A DNA stretch of 64,000 bases from Astragalus membranaceus (taxonomy: Eukaryota; Streptophyta; Magnoliopsida; Fabales; Fabaceae). The translations under genes were made by a program, and so were the position numbers. Positions 47,700 through 59,955 of the stretch are shown piece by piece. The stretch is from assembly GCA_039519185.1 (NCBI GenBank), contig CM076854.1, forward strand, positions 159,490,666-159,554,665, read 5' to 3'. Position 1 is the first letter of the stretch. Each line of letters opens with the position of its first letter. The notes beneath the pieces are model-generated. The model saw nothing but the letters and a program-made list of their open reading frames with translations. It was not told where the DNA came from and did not search any database.

Positions 47700-47845
47700 A
47701 AAAAGATATGTTTGTAATTCACATAGAATTACCAGTTTATGTTTGCAATTCAATAACTGAATTGCCAGTAAATGTTTGTAATTCACAATATCGAGTTACC
47801 AGTGTATGTTGCAATTCATTAAATGAATTGCCAGATAAGGGTTTT
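47700..47845. repeat. Degenerate repeats around TTTGTAATTCA / GAATTGCCAG
   Basis: Four alternating copies of a TTTG(C/T)AATTCA-type segment followed by (A/G)ATT(A/G)CCAGT make a diverged ~35-bp tandem array within the LTR. Confidence 0.6.
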
Positions 47846-48287
47846 ATCAATAAACCGAGAGAGTGGTTAGGGGTCTCGGTTCTCTCGGTAGAACTCACTA
47901 AGATGTTTATCTCACTGTTTATGTTTTGCAGTTTTTACAGAGAAGCAGGGAAAAAGCAGATGTGGAGAAACACAGTTAAGTGGTGTGCTTATGAAGACGG
48001 TAAAGACTTAATTTTCATTGTTAATGTCATTCCCTCCAGGTCTTTGTATTTTCGATTGTATAACTTGTATAAGGAAAAATTGTAAAATCGTTTCCGCTAT
48101 TTCTTTGTATTTGGATATTGGACTCTAGGCTATGAGCTGTTTAAGTTATGTGAGATTCCTTGATATGGTTTTATCAAGAGTTTTTAGTTATGTTCAATAT
48201 CTGAAACATGAAATTATTCTCGGATGTATGCATAGGTGTGCATTTCAGTATTTCTACTTGTTAGAATATCTGGGGTGTTACATCTAG

Positions 48288-49330
48288 ATTATTCAGAGCT
48301 AGTTTTTCTTGGATACCGGAGCGGGGTCAAAGACCCCTAGACAAAAAAAAAAGATAAATGAGAAGTTTATTTAAAAGAATAGGAGTTATTGTGAGAGGGA
48401 AAATGAAACGCGGTAAACTATAAACTCAAACACAAATTTAAATAGTATTTTTTGCAATACTATAAACTAATAAAAAATGTTATAAGCTAAAAGCTACCAA
48501 ACACTTCTATTATTCCTCGTAGAAACTTGTATGTTATAAGCTAGATGCTAAACAATGCCATTTGCCATTTTCTTTTTAACCCACTATTTAAAAAAATGAC
48601 ACTTCCTAGTTTAAAGTTCAAATAATTTTCACTAAATTATGCAATTTAAATAATGTCATTCAATGTAAATTTAGGCTCTGATTGGCGTGTCCCATTCGCT
48701 AGTAGATAGCAGATGAAACTAACAAGTTAAGAGTATACGTGTTTGGTAAGTACTAGTGTTTAGTGTTTTTAGGTAGCGTTTAGCGTTTTTTCAAACGCTA
48801 GCGAATAGCGTATTGCTTTTTTTTTGGCATTTTTATCCTTTTTATTTTTATTAAATTACTTCTCTATCCTTATTAAATAAATGTAATAATGAATTAAATA
48901 AATATGTTTTTTTATGTCTTTTTACATTTATCGATCAACCGCTAGTTTTACTGAACACATCATTTTCTATCTTCTAGCTTATTTGCTATCTGTTATCTGC
49001 TTATCTATTATTTGCTACTTTTTATCAAAGACACGTCTTAGAATAATTTATATAAATTAATAAATTTCAATAAATAGGAAAAAATGCGTTGAGGAATAAA
49101 ATATTAATTCCCAAATGAGATGAGGAGCACGTGAAGTAACTTTATCAGAGATCTGGAGAAGCAAAAGCAAGCTTTGGGTGTTGGCTCCGTTCTCTTTTTC
49201 TCTCTCATCAAAAACCCTAATTACTAAATTAATATTCTTTTTTTTATCAAGAATTACCAAATTAATATTCTACGCATGGGATTAAGTACACGGAAGGTAG
49301 GGAATAGTGAGTAATCAATTCAATCGGAAA
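48288..49330. other. Spacer and LPEAT1 upstream region, with a possible MITE
   Basis: From about 48672 to 49040, TTAGGCTCTGATTGGCGTGTC and, reversed at the far end, CTAAGACGTGTCTTTGATA suggest loose inverted ends of a hAT-like MITE rich in TAGCG and TATCTGC motifs. This is weak. The LPEAT1 leader and promoter occupy the last ~200 bp; no TATA box was recognised. Confidence 0.4.
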
Positions 49331-52300
49331 ATGGAGTCAGAACTGAAAGACTTGAATTCCAAAGCAGCTAAATCAAATGGCACAACCGTTCGTGACGATC
49401 GTCCACTACTCAAATCAGATTCGGTATCATCATCATCTTCCGCAGCGAATATGGAGTTACAAGACATGGAGAAGAAATTCGCTGCTTATGTGAGACGCGA
49501 TGTTTACGGAACGATGGGAAGAGGAGAGTTAGCAGCAAAAGAGAAGCTATTATTGGGATTCGCACTTGTTACTCTGCTTCCAATTAGAGTAATTCTTGCT
49601 GTAATTGTATTGGTATTTTATTACTTCATTTGTAGGGTTTGTACCCTATTTTCGATCCCCAATCGAGAAGAGGAACAAGAAGATTATGCTCATATGGGTG
49701 GGTGGAGAAGAAGCGTTATCGTTGGGTGTGGTAGAGCACTTTCTAGAGTTATGCTTTTCATTTTTGGGTTTTATTGGATCCCTGTTCTTCCTCATCCTCT
49801 TCCTCAGGATTCTACCTCTACTACTCAGGTTCCACTTCACTCTTCTTTTTTTTACTTTCTAGTCGTTCAACTTTAATTCATAGAAAATAAGTAGGTCTTT
49901 CATTTCAACTATAGAGGTAACTAGATTGATCAACACGTGTTCATATTTGAGTACATAGATTTTGTTAGTTTGTTCCTTTTCCATTTTTTCTTGAGTGAGT
50001 TTCTGAACTAGCGTGGCATCTTAATTAAATTAGTTTATAATTTGTCACTTTTGAAACTCTATGTAAGTTTATAAATGTTTAATTGTTTATGAAGAAATAG
50101 AATCACGCAGCCATCCTTGATATCGCGCATTATTGCTGTCAAATGCTGTCCCAATCGCGCTCACGGAGACATCAAAACCACGACATCAAAACCACGACGT
50201 CACAGCCCAAATTGATGTCGCGTGCCGTTTTATAAAACTATGCTTCTCAGAATGAAAATTGAGATGTAATAGCTAATTTTTAGCTTACACTGATATATTA
50301 ACTCAAACTCTGCTTATCCGAAATTCCAAACTGAGCTGTATTAATATATTAACTCAATAGTGACCCCATCTACTCTGTCATTCCTCAGAGGACTATTAGA
50401 TGTATTTTAGAGGTTATTAGATAATATTAGATAACAAGCTACCGGCCAGCTATTTGGTTTTATTTATTGTCTGCTTCTTTTTAACTAGGAAAACAAGCCT
50501 CAGCCTGAAGAGACAGGAAGGCCTGGTGTAATAATATCTAATCACGTCTCATACTTGGATATTCTGTATCACATGTCTTCTTCGTTTCCAAGTTTTGTTG
50601 CTAAGGTTTGTGATGTGACAGTTTTTTAATAAAATGAATGTATATTGTACATTGTACTAATGTGTATGTTACTGACATTTGTCTTTTTCAAATGTTCCAT
50701 TCAAATCTTGGATTTCATCGATGAAGAGATCAGTAGCCAAACTTCCTTTTGTTGGTCTCATCAGGTCTGTTGTTTTTTTTATTAGTGTTTAATTCTATGG
50801 ATTGCGTGGGTCATTTACAAACTTGAATATTATTTCTTCATTTGAGTCCTGTAGTTCTTGATGTATTCTGTCTGCTCTTTATTCTTTTCTAAGTCTCATT
50901 TCAAAAGTGTACTTTTATGTAAACAGCGATCAACATATAGTTCATAAAATGAGAATGCTTCATTTTATATGGTTCAATGTGCACTATCTTTTCATGGCAA
51001 GTTATTCTTCAGAAGCTAGTGCTTATGTATCATGACCTGTTTTTTGTGACAGCAAGTGCCTAGGTTGCGTCTATGTTCAGCGGGAATCAAAATCATCAGA
51101 CTTCAAGGGTGTTTCAGGTGCATAGATTATTGGTGTATGCACACTCTTTAATAATGTTGGAAGTGTACATATTATAAATAAAGTGAAAGAGCGTGAAATC
51201 CGTATTTCCATCTTTTTCTCTGCCTTGGGTAGTTCTTCTCTTCATATATTTAGTTGTATGCTAATTATGTGAGCTCTTTCGCATTTTGAACTTCTAGATT
51301 TTCTTTGGTATAAGTGTGACTTCCTGTTTGTTTTGGTATAAATTGGTTCTGTGAATGTGAATTCAATATATTATTTGCAAAAAGAGTGTCCAATCATCGA
51401 TGGTAATTAAGGAATTTGACTTACTAGAAAAATTTTATTGAGCTTGTTTGATACCTACCATATTGTATATTTTTTGCATTGGTAAGGGACCAAATTTAAT
51501 AACCTTCATTTTTCTTAATTTCAGTTAGTATTTGAATTTCCTTTTTGGCTTCTAGATATACTCATGCTATTTGTATTGTAGCTATTAAGAGGCACCCCAC
51601 TGGTTTTCCCTTTATGCATATTCATGTGTTATTCAGTCAAACTAGGGTCTTAATACACTGTATAACATAAATTATGTATGCTTAGTCGAAACTGGTGGCT
51701 AGATTTGGTTTTTATCCAATATATGCTCTGGCTTATATAGGGTAATGAAGTCTCTGGTGAAGCTAACCTGCAAATTTTCTTCCTGCAGCTGTTGTCACTG
51801 AAAGAATTCGAGAGGCACATCAGAGTAAATCTGCTCCATTGATGATGTTATTTCCAGGTTATCTTCCATCCTTCTATGTTTTCTAATATTTCCAGATTAT
51901 TCACTTTAGAGGGTAAAGTAAGTAATCTCAACTGTTATGTTATATGCTCATGTATAACAAACCATGGATGTGTTGGGAGTATCAACTGTTGATTTTCTCA
52001 TCCGTGGTTGAGATTACTTACTTTAGAGAGCTTGCTTCATAAGAGCTTAATCCTTCTTTTGGGGGGTGGGGGTGGAGGGTTGTGGGTTTATAAGGAAACT
52101 AGAAAAGAAAATTATTGATGCTGATTTTCTGCAATTGCTTGCATTTTTTTTTGTTAAATTAATTTGATGATTGAAGTTTTCCTGACCGATTATACTATTC
52201 AGTGTATGTTTGGGAGCACGTTTTGCTCGCTGCCACTGTACGTCTTACACCTTTTCACCACAGAAACTTAGAACCTACAAACTGTAGCTTTAAAGTGGAC

Positions 52301-53995
52301 GTATGTTTGCTCTTTAGCTCACCCTGATTTTCTTAAAATCCAAACACCCACTTAATAAATGAATACTGCATTTATGCTCTCATCTGCAAGCAGAAGTTTA
52401 TGATTTTGACTCGATGATTTTTGTTTTGTAAAATCTTATTTCAACATACAATTCATTTGTTAAGTTCATTTCCTTGTGGCTTCATCTCGCATTTTTCTGT
52501 ATCTTCAAATATTCCTCTATACTGTAAAATTCTTCATCTCGCATTTGTTATTCTGTTGCTAGTATATGAATTATTCGTCAGATATGATAACGTTGGCACT
52601 GGTCATACTATATCATCAGTCAATATTTGTCATTGTCTCAAAGATTATTGCATCTGCAGTAAATTATCAAAAGTGACTTGGAGTATAGTCGTTTAACTTT
52701 ATACTATTTGGTATTTTACAGAAGGTACAACCACAAATGGAGATTACCTCCTTCCATTCAAGACTGGTGGTTTTTTGGCAAAGGCACCAGTGCTTCCTGT
52801 AATTTTAAAATACCCTTACCAGAGATTTAGCCCTGCATGGGATTCCATATCCGGGGTAAGTACTTTTTACACTAATGAAGTTTCATGGTTTTCAAGACAT
52901 TCCGATTATAAAAGCTAGTCCTGCACTCAACATCTACTCTGCTCTTTTCTAAATATGTTATATTTTGAACCTAGAGTCATACCTTAGCCGAGAATAATGA
53001 CCTATTTCTTAAACCTTGTTCTGAGTTGAAGTTTGATATCATGTTTAAGAATCATGAGAAAAAAGCTAGTGGAACTCACCTTGCTCCATGTGGTAGGTGG
53101 AATTTGATAGGGAGCTAAAAAGCATTCGCTTCCTGTTTATGTAAATTGTAAAAGGTTGTTTGTTCTTTTAGGCAAATGGAGACTATCTTTCATACTTCAA
53201 AGTTGGCTGAACTAAGCACCTAAGAGAAACAATTTGTTTCTTGCGTTATCTTATTTTTTTCCTGTGTAAAATCTTACCCGCTCATTTCCAATATTGAGCT
53301 AATGAAATTATTACCTTGAATCTCTCTACTAATTTAATTGGAAAAGTTGTCATCTTAGCAATATTTTTGTTCTTAATTTATGCTGACGTTAATGTTGTTG
53401 GCAGATGCGTCATGTGATATTTCTCCTTTGCCAGTTTGTAAATTACATAGAGGTGATACGATTACCTGTTTACCATCCCTCGCAGCAGGAGATGGATGAT
53501 CCCAAACTGTATGCCAGTAATGTTAGAAGGTTGATGGCTACTGAGGTATTTATTCCGTTTTCTCTGTGGAAATAAATGCCAGTAATTTCTTAGCTCTAGT
53601 ATTTATAAAATAGTTTGGAAGGATATGGGCGTTAGCCTATTCTATTGCTGGATCTGATCCTCACACTAGTATAATTTGACATTGTGGAAGACTTCACAAA
53701 GATACACCACGCAATAGTTTTTCATAAAGAATTATTTTGATCAATCCGTCCATTCAAAATTTTTACTGATTCTTTCTGCATTCAAAATCTTCATTCTTTG
53801 CCTTGCATTATTTATTTCAGTGGTAATCATAGCTGTAACCGCTGCTGATACCAGCTTGATTATGTCTATTTTATGTTCTGCTTGCAGGGTAATATGATAC
53901 TTTCCGACATTGGGCTAGCTGAAAAACGAATATATCATGCTGCTCTCAATGGTAATAATAGCCTGCCTAGTGTTTTGCATCAGAAAGACGATTGA
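49331..53995 (+). CDS. LPEAT1: Lysophosphatidylethanolamine acyltransferase (LPEAT1)
   Basis: An ER-membrane acyltransferase that re-acylates lysophospholipids, chiefly lyso-PE, using acyl-CoA. Eight exons: 49331-49828, 50489-50605, 50727-50764, 51053-51117, 51789-51857, 52722-52855, 53405-53545, 53888-53995. All GT-AG joins keep frame and give 389 residues, close to the Arabidopsis enzyme. ATG 49331 starts MESELKDLNS, as in LPEAT1. Hydrophobic spans lie at about 84-115 and 138-152. The catalytic HX4D is H185-D190 (SNHVSYLD), and FPEGTTTNGD (261-270) is the acyl-acceptor motif. A conserved VIRLPVYHPSQQE stretch follows. A MITE lies in intron 5. Confidence 0.94.
51903..52030. mobile_element. 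Small MITE in LPEAT1 intron 5
   Basis: AAAGTAAGTAATCTCAAC (about 51915-51932) and its reverse complement (about 52007-52024) form inverted arms with a ~75-bp centre. The outer bases are CTCTCTAAAG-like on the reverse. Flanking duplication is unclear. Confidence 0.65.
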
Positions 53996-54937
53996 TAATT
54001 TCATGGCCCCGCCCTCAAATGATATGTAGTACTAGTTCCAGTCGAGTTTTAGTCTCGAACTTTGAATTTGCTTTACATGAATGGACAGCTCGTGTGAGAG
54101 GTTTTTATAGCTAATACATTCACCTAAGCATCTGAATGGTGCTTGTGTAATTTTCTTGTAAAAAATGTGACCAATAATGTGTTCTAAATACTAGTGAACT
54201 CTAGTTGAGGCACATAAATCAAGAGTTATATCGTTCAGGTTTTGATTGTGATTATCAAGAAACTCATTTGAGAAAAGCTTGATTGTGATAATTAACCAAA
54301 CTCATTTGAAAAAAGCCATGTACCCATCTGAATCTTCTGTTTCGTGTTCCTGCAGGTTTATATTCCCAATGCTAGTTCTTCGGATTCGTGGCTTGTATAT
54401 TCGTTGTCTGGTTCTATTATTTATCAGGAAAGGGAAAAAGAAATTAATATGGAAAATTCTGTGCAGAGGAAGTATGTATCTGATAACTGCCTCGGGAGTA
54501 TATTAATGCGATTTCTGAGCAGAGGCTTGATGTATCTATACAATTGTAGGATTAGAAAGACCCTCTCCAATATTAATATAGGGTTGTTCTAAAATAACTT
54601 GATTCTTATTAGTTAATGTTTTGAATAGATAGATAGAACAAAGCTTCGGGTACATTGACTTTTCTGATGCTGAGGATTGCCGAAGCCTCTAAAGAACGGT
54701 AACACTCCTTTTATATCACATATTGAGTCTGAGACAGCTGTAGTTTCGTGTATATAAGTTTCAATATTTTGTAGGCCGCTGCTATTTGGAAGTGTTTGGT
54801 TGATGAAGAGTGAAAGGGTGGGAGAGATTATTTTAATTTATTTATGATTGGTTCATTGATTGGTTCATTTTGGAGGAGTGGAGGGGGATGGAGCAAAATC
54901 CTTTCTTATTCAATTTTGACTCTGCTGGAATATTAGG
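53996..54937. other. LPEAT1 3' flank
   Basis: 3' untranslated region and spacer. Two overlapping small frames (54279-54592) lack recognisable domains and are probably chance. Confidence 0.45.
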
Positions 54938-55090
54938 TTTTTTTTTATAAGCAAATGTTAGTGGGGGGGGGGGGGGGCGAGATGTTAGTTTTCGGGGTTT
55001 GAACCCTGAACCTCCTTCTTGCAACTTTGCAATTCTTTTATGTCATTTGCAATTTTGCAACTCTTTCATGTCTCTTAACTTTGCAACTTG
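54938..55090 (-). mobile_element. tRNA-derived SINE (minus strand), same family as 32080
   Basis: Read on the minus strand it has GACATGAAAGAGTTGCAA-type sequence, B-box GGGTTCAAACCCC, a C-rich stretch expanded to a 16-base homopolymer (G run 54962-54977 on +) and an A tail (T run 54938-54946). The A-box region is degenerate, and the GTTGCAA segment is internally duplicated. Confidence 0.75.
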
Positions 55091-55436
55091 TTGAACGGGA
55101 GATGAAAGGAGCTTAAACTATTTAAAATGAAAAGACTCAAATATTGCTAAGATAACAAAATATTCTCCATTAAAATTTTTCTCCTGGCTTCTTGAACTAA
55201 GCAAGCAAAAACTCTCCTCTCCTGCACTCAACACAATGAAATCTAATTCTTCCCCTAGTTTGGAACAAACAAACCTAATAGCCACATCTTTGTCATTGAA
55301 CCACCAATGCAAACTTAAAAAGACAAGAGTAGTGGTGACAATTGACCAATTGAACGTGACAATTGACCAATAACAATGAACAACGACTGAAATGACTAGG
55401 ACAAAAACTCAATATAGACGTCGATAAAGAGATGAT

Positions 55437-55570
55437 GTCTCAAAGTGGTAACTCAATTGGCAAATTAAAGAACATCGAAGGAGTATAAAAAAGAGATTCA
55501 TAGTTCAAATCCAAAAAACTAACAATTCCCCACCTTAATAATTAACCACTAACATTTTGTCTATATTACT
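55437..55570 (+). mobile_element. Degenerate tRNA-derived SINE
   Basis: A-box-like GTAACTCAATTGGCAAAT and B-box-like AGTTCAAATCC, then CCCCACC and ACTAACATTT, keep the order of the SINE at 32080. The sequence is much more diverged. Confidence 0.6.
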
Positions 55571-56470
55571 CATTTGATCCTTTTAAAACTTTTGCAAGTT
55601 TATTGCGGTTAACCCTTCATTGAATAAAATTACCCATTAGCCATTTCTTGCACGTTGCATTTTATGATAATATTTATCGTTTTCAGGATCTTGGACGTTT
55701 TGTTTGTAGAGTTTTTTTTCTCTTTATAGAGAGATGGGTGAAAAAAAGAGAACAACAAAATGTAAATTTCAATGCTGACCCAAAAAGTATGTGTACATTC
55801 CAATACTTAAGTCCCAATGAAGTTACAGTAATAAACAATACACGCACACTTGGGAAGTTTAAGATGCCTCCCTATGTGGAATAGATATCCACACTTAAAG
55901 ATATACAGATATCAATTGTTAAAGTTTTAGGATATAAATGTACACATTTAAAAGTGGTAGATATAAATGACACTAACATATTAGACATCTATATATTAAA
56001 AATTTAGTAACACAACATGTCAAATCTCTTGAGAAATGGAGAATATCTCAACTCCTATATGTAAGTGGCACTCACGCACGCTGCTTTCTGAAAATCATTA
56101 CCAGTATGCCCACCTCTTATTAGCAGGGTCCTAGTAATTGTCATTATATGGCATTAAACAAGTAACTTGCTGCTGCTGCATACTGTAAATATCAATTGCA
56201 AGCCTCGTTTTATATTTGAACAATCAGTGAAAAGCACCAAAAGATATTACAACAGGCTACACCAAAATGCCTGATCATTTATTACCAGTACAACTGCATG
56301 TTACATTGATATATTATAATATTATAATACAAGCAATAATTTGATCTTCAATTCAATCAATGGTTTCTTTTTTGAGGTACAAAAATCATTTTTCGTAATA
56401 GAATCTAGTCCGACCGAATAGAATATCTGGGCAGTGGAGGAAAGTCAGGAGGGATTGCCAAGATACCTAA
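55571..56470. other. Spacer between LPEAT1 and ISCA2
   Basis: AT-rich and without recognised genes. The last part includes the ISCA2 3' untranslated region (minus strand). Confidence 0.45.
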
Positions 56471-59400
56471 CTACTGTTTCACCATGAAGGAACTTTTACA
56501 ACTGCAACCACCAACTGCACTGGGGTTTTCGGTCACCTGAAATTGAAACCAGAAACTTAATGTGAATTTATCCTAGGTTAAATGTCTTAAAAATGGGATT
56601 CAACGCTAAAAGCCATGCATCACTTTTCCCATACACTAGTCGCATACCCATTTCAATACCACTAGATTTGCCTCAAGATGAGCACGGTTACATCAACCTA
56701 AGGACTTCGAACTTGGTTTGAAAAATACATACATGCCTTTTTCTATCACGAAATTGATGTCATTAAAATTAAAAGAAAAAACATGACTGTGAAGTAAGAG
56801 TAGGTTTTTATGCTAAATAATTATCCAAATAACTGGATCACATGTTAAATGATGTTATCCAAACATGGTGTTATGGCTAACTATGATTACAAATGATGCT
56901 CAACAAAATCAAAGTTAGAAACACAAACTAGTGGTTTCATATTCAGACACATTTTTCAACACTCTTCATTATTCCCACAATAATGGAGAAAGTATGGACA
57001 AAATATAGTTAAATAGTATATTGCTAGCATTCTTTAATCAAAGTTCATGGAATGACACACCTTAAGATCGGAAGTTTCTATGGTGCTCAACATATTTTAA
57101 GAGCACATCACACTTCAAGTTCTTTAACAAGTTACAAAACTTACATATGACCTTTGTTTATGGGGTACCACCACAGTTGCTCCTCCTGGCCACTATTTTG
57201 CCATGAACAACTTTATTCTAATCTCAGTTACATTTTCCAGGCAGATCTCTAGGGGTAACTTTAATTTTGTTTTAACTGCAATGGAGGAATGCCTGAAAAA
57301 CATGACTGGTGTTGGGAGAGAGCTGTTCAAAGCAAAAGCTTGGTTAGGAAGGAGAGCAACTGCATCATGAACATAACGAGAAATGCATCACACTGGTCTG
57401 TAATTCGCAAAATAGCTTAGAGTGTAATATGCCACAAAATATGTATAGGGCACTATAATTTTATATATGAAGAAGGCTAAAAAATGTATAGGGCACTTTA
57501 AATTTTTATATGAAGGTCCATCCTGGAAAATTTATATGGAAAACTTGATGTATATTTCTTCTTATCTTTTTAAGGACAAATTCTGGAGCTTAAAAGATTA
57601 CAGGGCCTCACTGACTTTGGATTTCAATTTGAACCAGAATATGGCTGAGGCTTTCTCTAATTCAAGTCTCATAAAAGCTCAAACTCTTATTAAAGGCTCA
57701 TGGAAGATTTTAATCAAACATACCCACTTATACAAGAGCCCTTTAGGTTTGAAGAATGTTCAATTTACACATGCCTACTCTACAGTGCTACATTCGACTT
57801 TATATAGGAAGAATAGGGGCGGCAAAGATCAAACTCTTGAGCTTGATCATAGAGGCTCTGATATCTAAGGAGAAATTCTCCCTAAACCTTAAACTAATAG
57901 GTGAAGGCTGATGAATGGTTTATGTCAAACATAAGTTCTCCAAGAAGAACACATTCTAAGAAATTATCTTCCCTGATCATTACCATACTAAAATTATAAT
58001 GAAGTTCCATGTTGTAAATTGTAATACACGTGAAGTGCAAAGGAAATTCCATGAAGATAGTTTTATTTTTAACTAAAAACCAGTTTGTACATGTTTCACA
58101 AGGGTGCTTGACTTACTATGAAAGCTGAACGGATTAGCTCCTCAACATAGTCAACAGTGGCGCCTTTCACAAAGTCGTATGAAATATTGTCAACGACTAG
58201 TTTAATTCCTTCTTTCTCGAAAATTCTGCCAATATATCAAGTAAAAGTAAGTATTAGCTTATTAAAGACAAAATTTTTAGCATGTTCTAGCCCAGTACAC
58301 AGATGGCAAGTGTATCACGGTGAAATTTGACAGGGTAGGAGGTAAAATACCTATCATCTGAGCCGACTCTGTCATCCAGATTAAAAGCATACTGAAATCC
58401 AGAACATCCACCTGTTTCTACACTCAAACGAAGCAGTTTTCTGCCTGCTTCACTGGCTTCCAGTTCCTTCATTCTCTGGTCAAATATTCAATAATTGCAG
58501 AAACGGGTTGGAATCAATTATGTGACATTATACACAGTTCCTGAGTTATATGGAACATAATTATCACAAACAAGCACATGGGAGAAATTCCATCAATCAA
58601 ACCAAATGTAAATTTCATGAACTTTTTTGCTTTAAAATTAGTGTACCACAATGGAGAACTCAAGCAAGACAACAGATTTTGGAATGCATTTTCTCTAAAA
58701 TTTAATAAAAAACTCAGTATCAAGGAAACATTTAATTTACAGAGAACAAATCAGTTGGCGAGTTAGAAGTGTTTCAGTTTAGCTCTATTTTGTTAATAGG
58801 AGATCAAATTTTCAAGCTTAGATCACTCCTTCATGGATGTTGCAACATGCATACTTTTGATGATCGCGACACTGCAGAACAATCTACGTAGTACAAAGAC
58901 ATTTTCTATCTAAGTAGCCATACCTGTAAACACTAATTAACAAAAAGAGAGAAAAAACTATTGAAAAGTGCCTCTAACAGGTTCAAGTTTGTGCCTTTCA
59001 CTAAAACAAGCACAAGATGTGCCAAACAGATAAGACAAACACTTCAGAGGTAGGTTGCCATTGATGGAAAAAATCACCAGAATCATGGAACTTTCGATTA
59101 TTCACTTTCACTCCAAAGACAAATCAAGTTGCACTTATATATATCACAAAACAAATAAGATACTAGCGAAGCTCTTGTGTGCCTCTTAATTGTATATTAC
59201 ACATCAATCACTTTTACCAATTAAAAAATTGTGCAATCAGATCATAATATTATGAAGATAGAAGAATAGGAAAATAGGAAAATAAAACACAAAGGAATGA
59301 GAAACAAGTTAGTAATTGAAAGAAGATAGAGCATACTCGAACGCAGTTTTCCGTCATGTGAACGGGCTCCGCCTCTGAAGAAGACGACGATGACGTGGCA

Positions 59401-59504
59401 TGGTGAAGAACGGAAGAAGAAGAGAAAGCGCTTGTAAGACTCTGGTTGCGTCGAAATCGTGCTGCCAACGAAGGAGCCAGGCGTCGAATCAGCGACGTCT
59501 GCAT
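56471..59504 (-). CDS. ISCA2: Mitochondrial IscA-like iron-sulfur assembly protein (ISCA2)
   Basis: An A-type carrier that helps convert 2Fe-2S to 4Fe-4S clusters in the mitochondrial matrix. Exons in coding order: 59337-59504, 58351-58475, 58117-58225, 56471-56536; GT-AG joins keep frame and give 155 residues. The N-terminus (MQTSLIRRLAPSLAARFRRN) is Arg/Ser-rich without acids, as for a mitochondrial presequence. The HesB/IscA fold covers residues 50-155, with the three ligand cysteines C80 (TGGCSGFQY), C145 and C147 (GGCSCKSSF). The C-X-C here is CSC rather than the frequent CGC. The start is 451 bp from the divergent GNA1 start. Confidence 0.93.
57467..57868 (+). other. Unrecognised open frame in ISCA2 intron 3
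   Basis: A 133-codon frame opposite to ISCA2, within its 1.6-kb intron. No domain is recognised. Its end, GCTCTGATATCT (near 57856), resembles the reverse of the Copia primer binding site (TGGTATCAGAGC). It may therefore be a remnant of an LTR element on the minus strand rather than a gene. Confidence 0.3.
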
Positions 59505-59955
59505 CTCTCTTTCTCTTTCTCCCCCTTTGCAGTAGTTGCGTTGCTCTCTTACAAGGTAATATCAAATTCGAGTTTCAACCTAATTAACGATTCAGATTCT
59601 GCCACATCATCAAACGAAAGATCAACGGTTCAAATTTTCCCAAACCATCTCTAATAGTTTCGCTGTCGCATTTCCACGCCACATGAAAATTCAACTCGTT
59701 TCGGAAGATTCAAGCGAAGCTCTCTGTCGTCACTGTCACTAACTAATTTCAGGAACCGTTAGATCTGCAACTTCCTCGCGATCAAGAAAATCAAAAGCCA
59801 CGGGTATCGTTTTCTCTCAACCAATTTCACAATCCGTTATATCCGTTGGATTTCTTTGATTTTGAATATTCTCAGATTCATTAGTTATTTTAGCTATTGA
59901 TCTGTTGCTTAAACACACTCCTTTATTTTTCTTTCAATGATTCATTTCAGAGAAG
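59505..59955. promoter_or_regulatory. Shared divergent promoter of ISCA2 and GNA1
   Basis: 451 bp separate the two start codons. The GNA1 side probably includes a 5' leader intron at 59804-59950 (donor GGTATCG, acceptor TTCATTTCAG ending five bases before the ATG). That leaves less than about 300 bp for a bidirectional promoter. No TATA box was recognised. Confidence 0.6.

Larger units (their letters stand above)
45790..48282 (+). mobile_element. Probable solo LTR, 2.5 kb
   Basis: Starts TGTAACATCCCC and ends GGGGTGTTACA. These TG..CA ends also form short inverted repeats, as in LTRs of chromovirus-type (Tekay/Del-like) Gypsy elements, which are often 2-4 kb. Flanks TCCAG (45785-45789) and TCTAG (48283-48287) match at 4 of 5 bases. 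No internal region or second LTR lies beside it. Open frames inside (for example a Lys/Glu-rich one near 46010) are not convincing genes. Confidence 0.65.

Noticed and set aside
54279..54592. Small frames downstream of LPEAT1
   Set aside because: They lie beyond the LPEAT1 stop in likely 3' flank, overlap each other and match nothing recognised.
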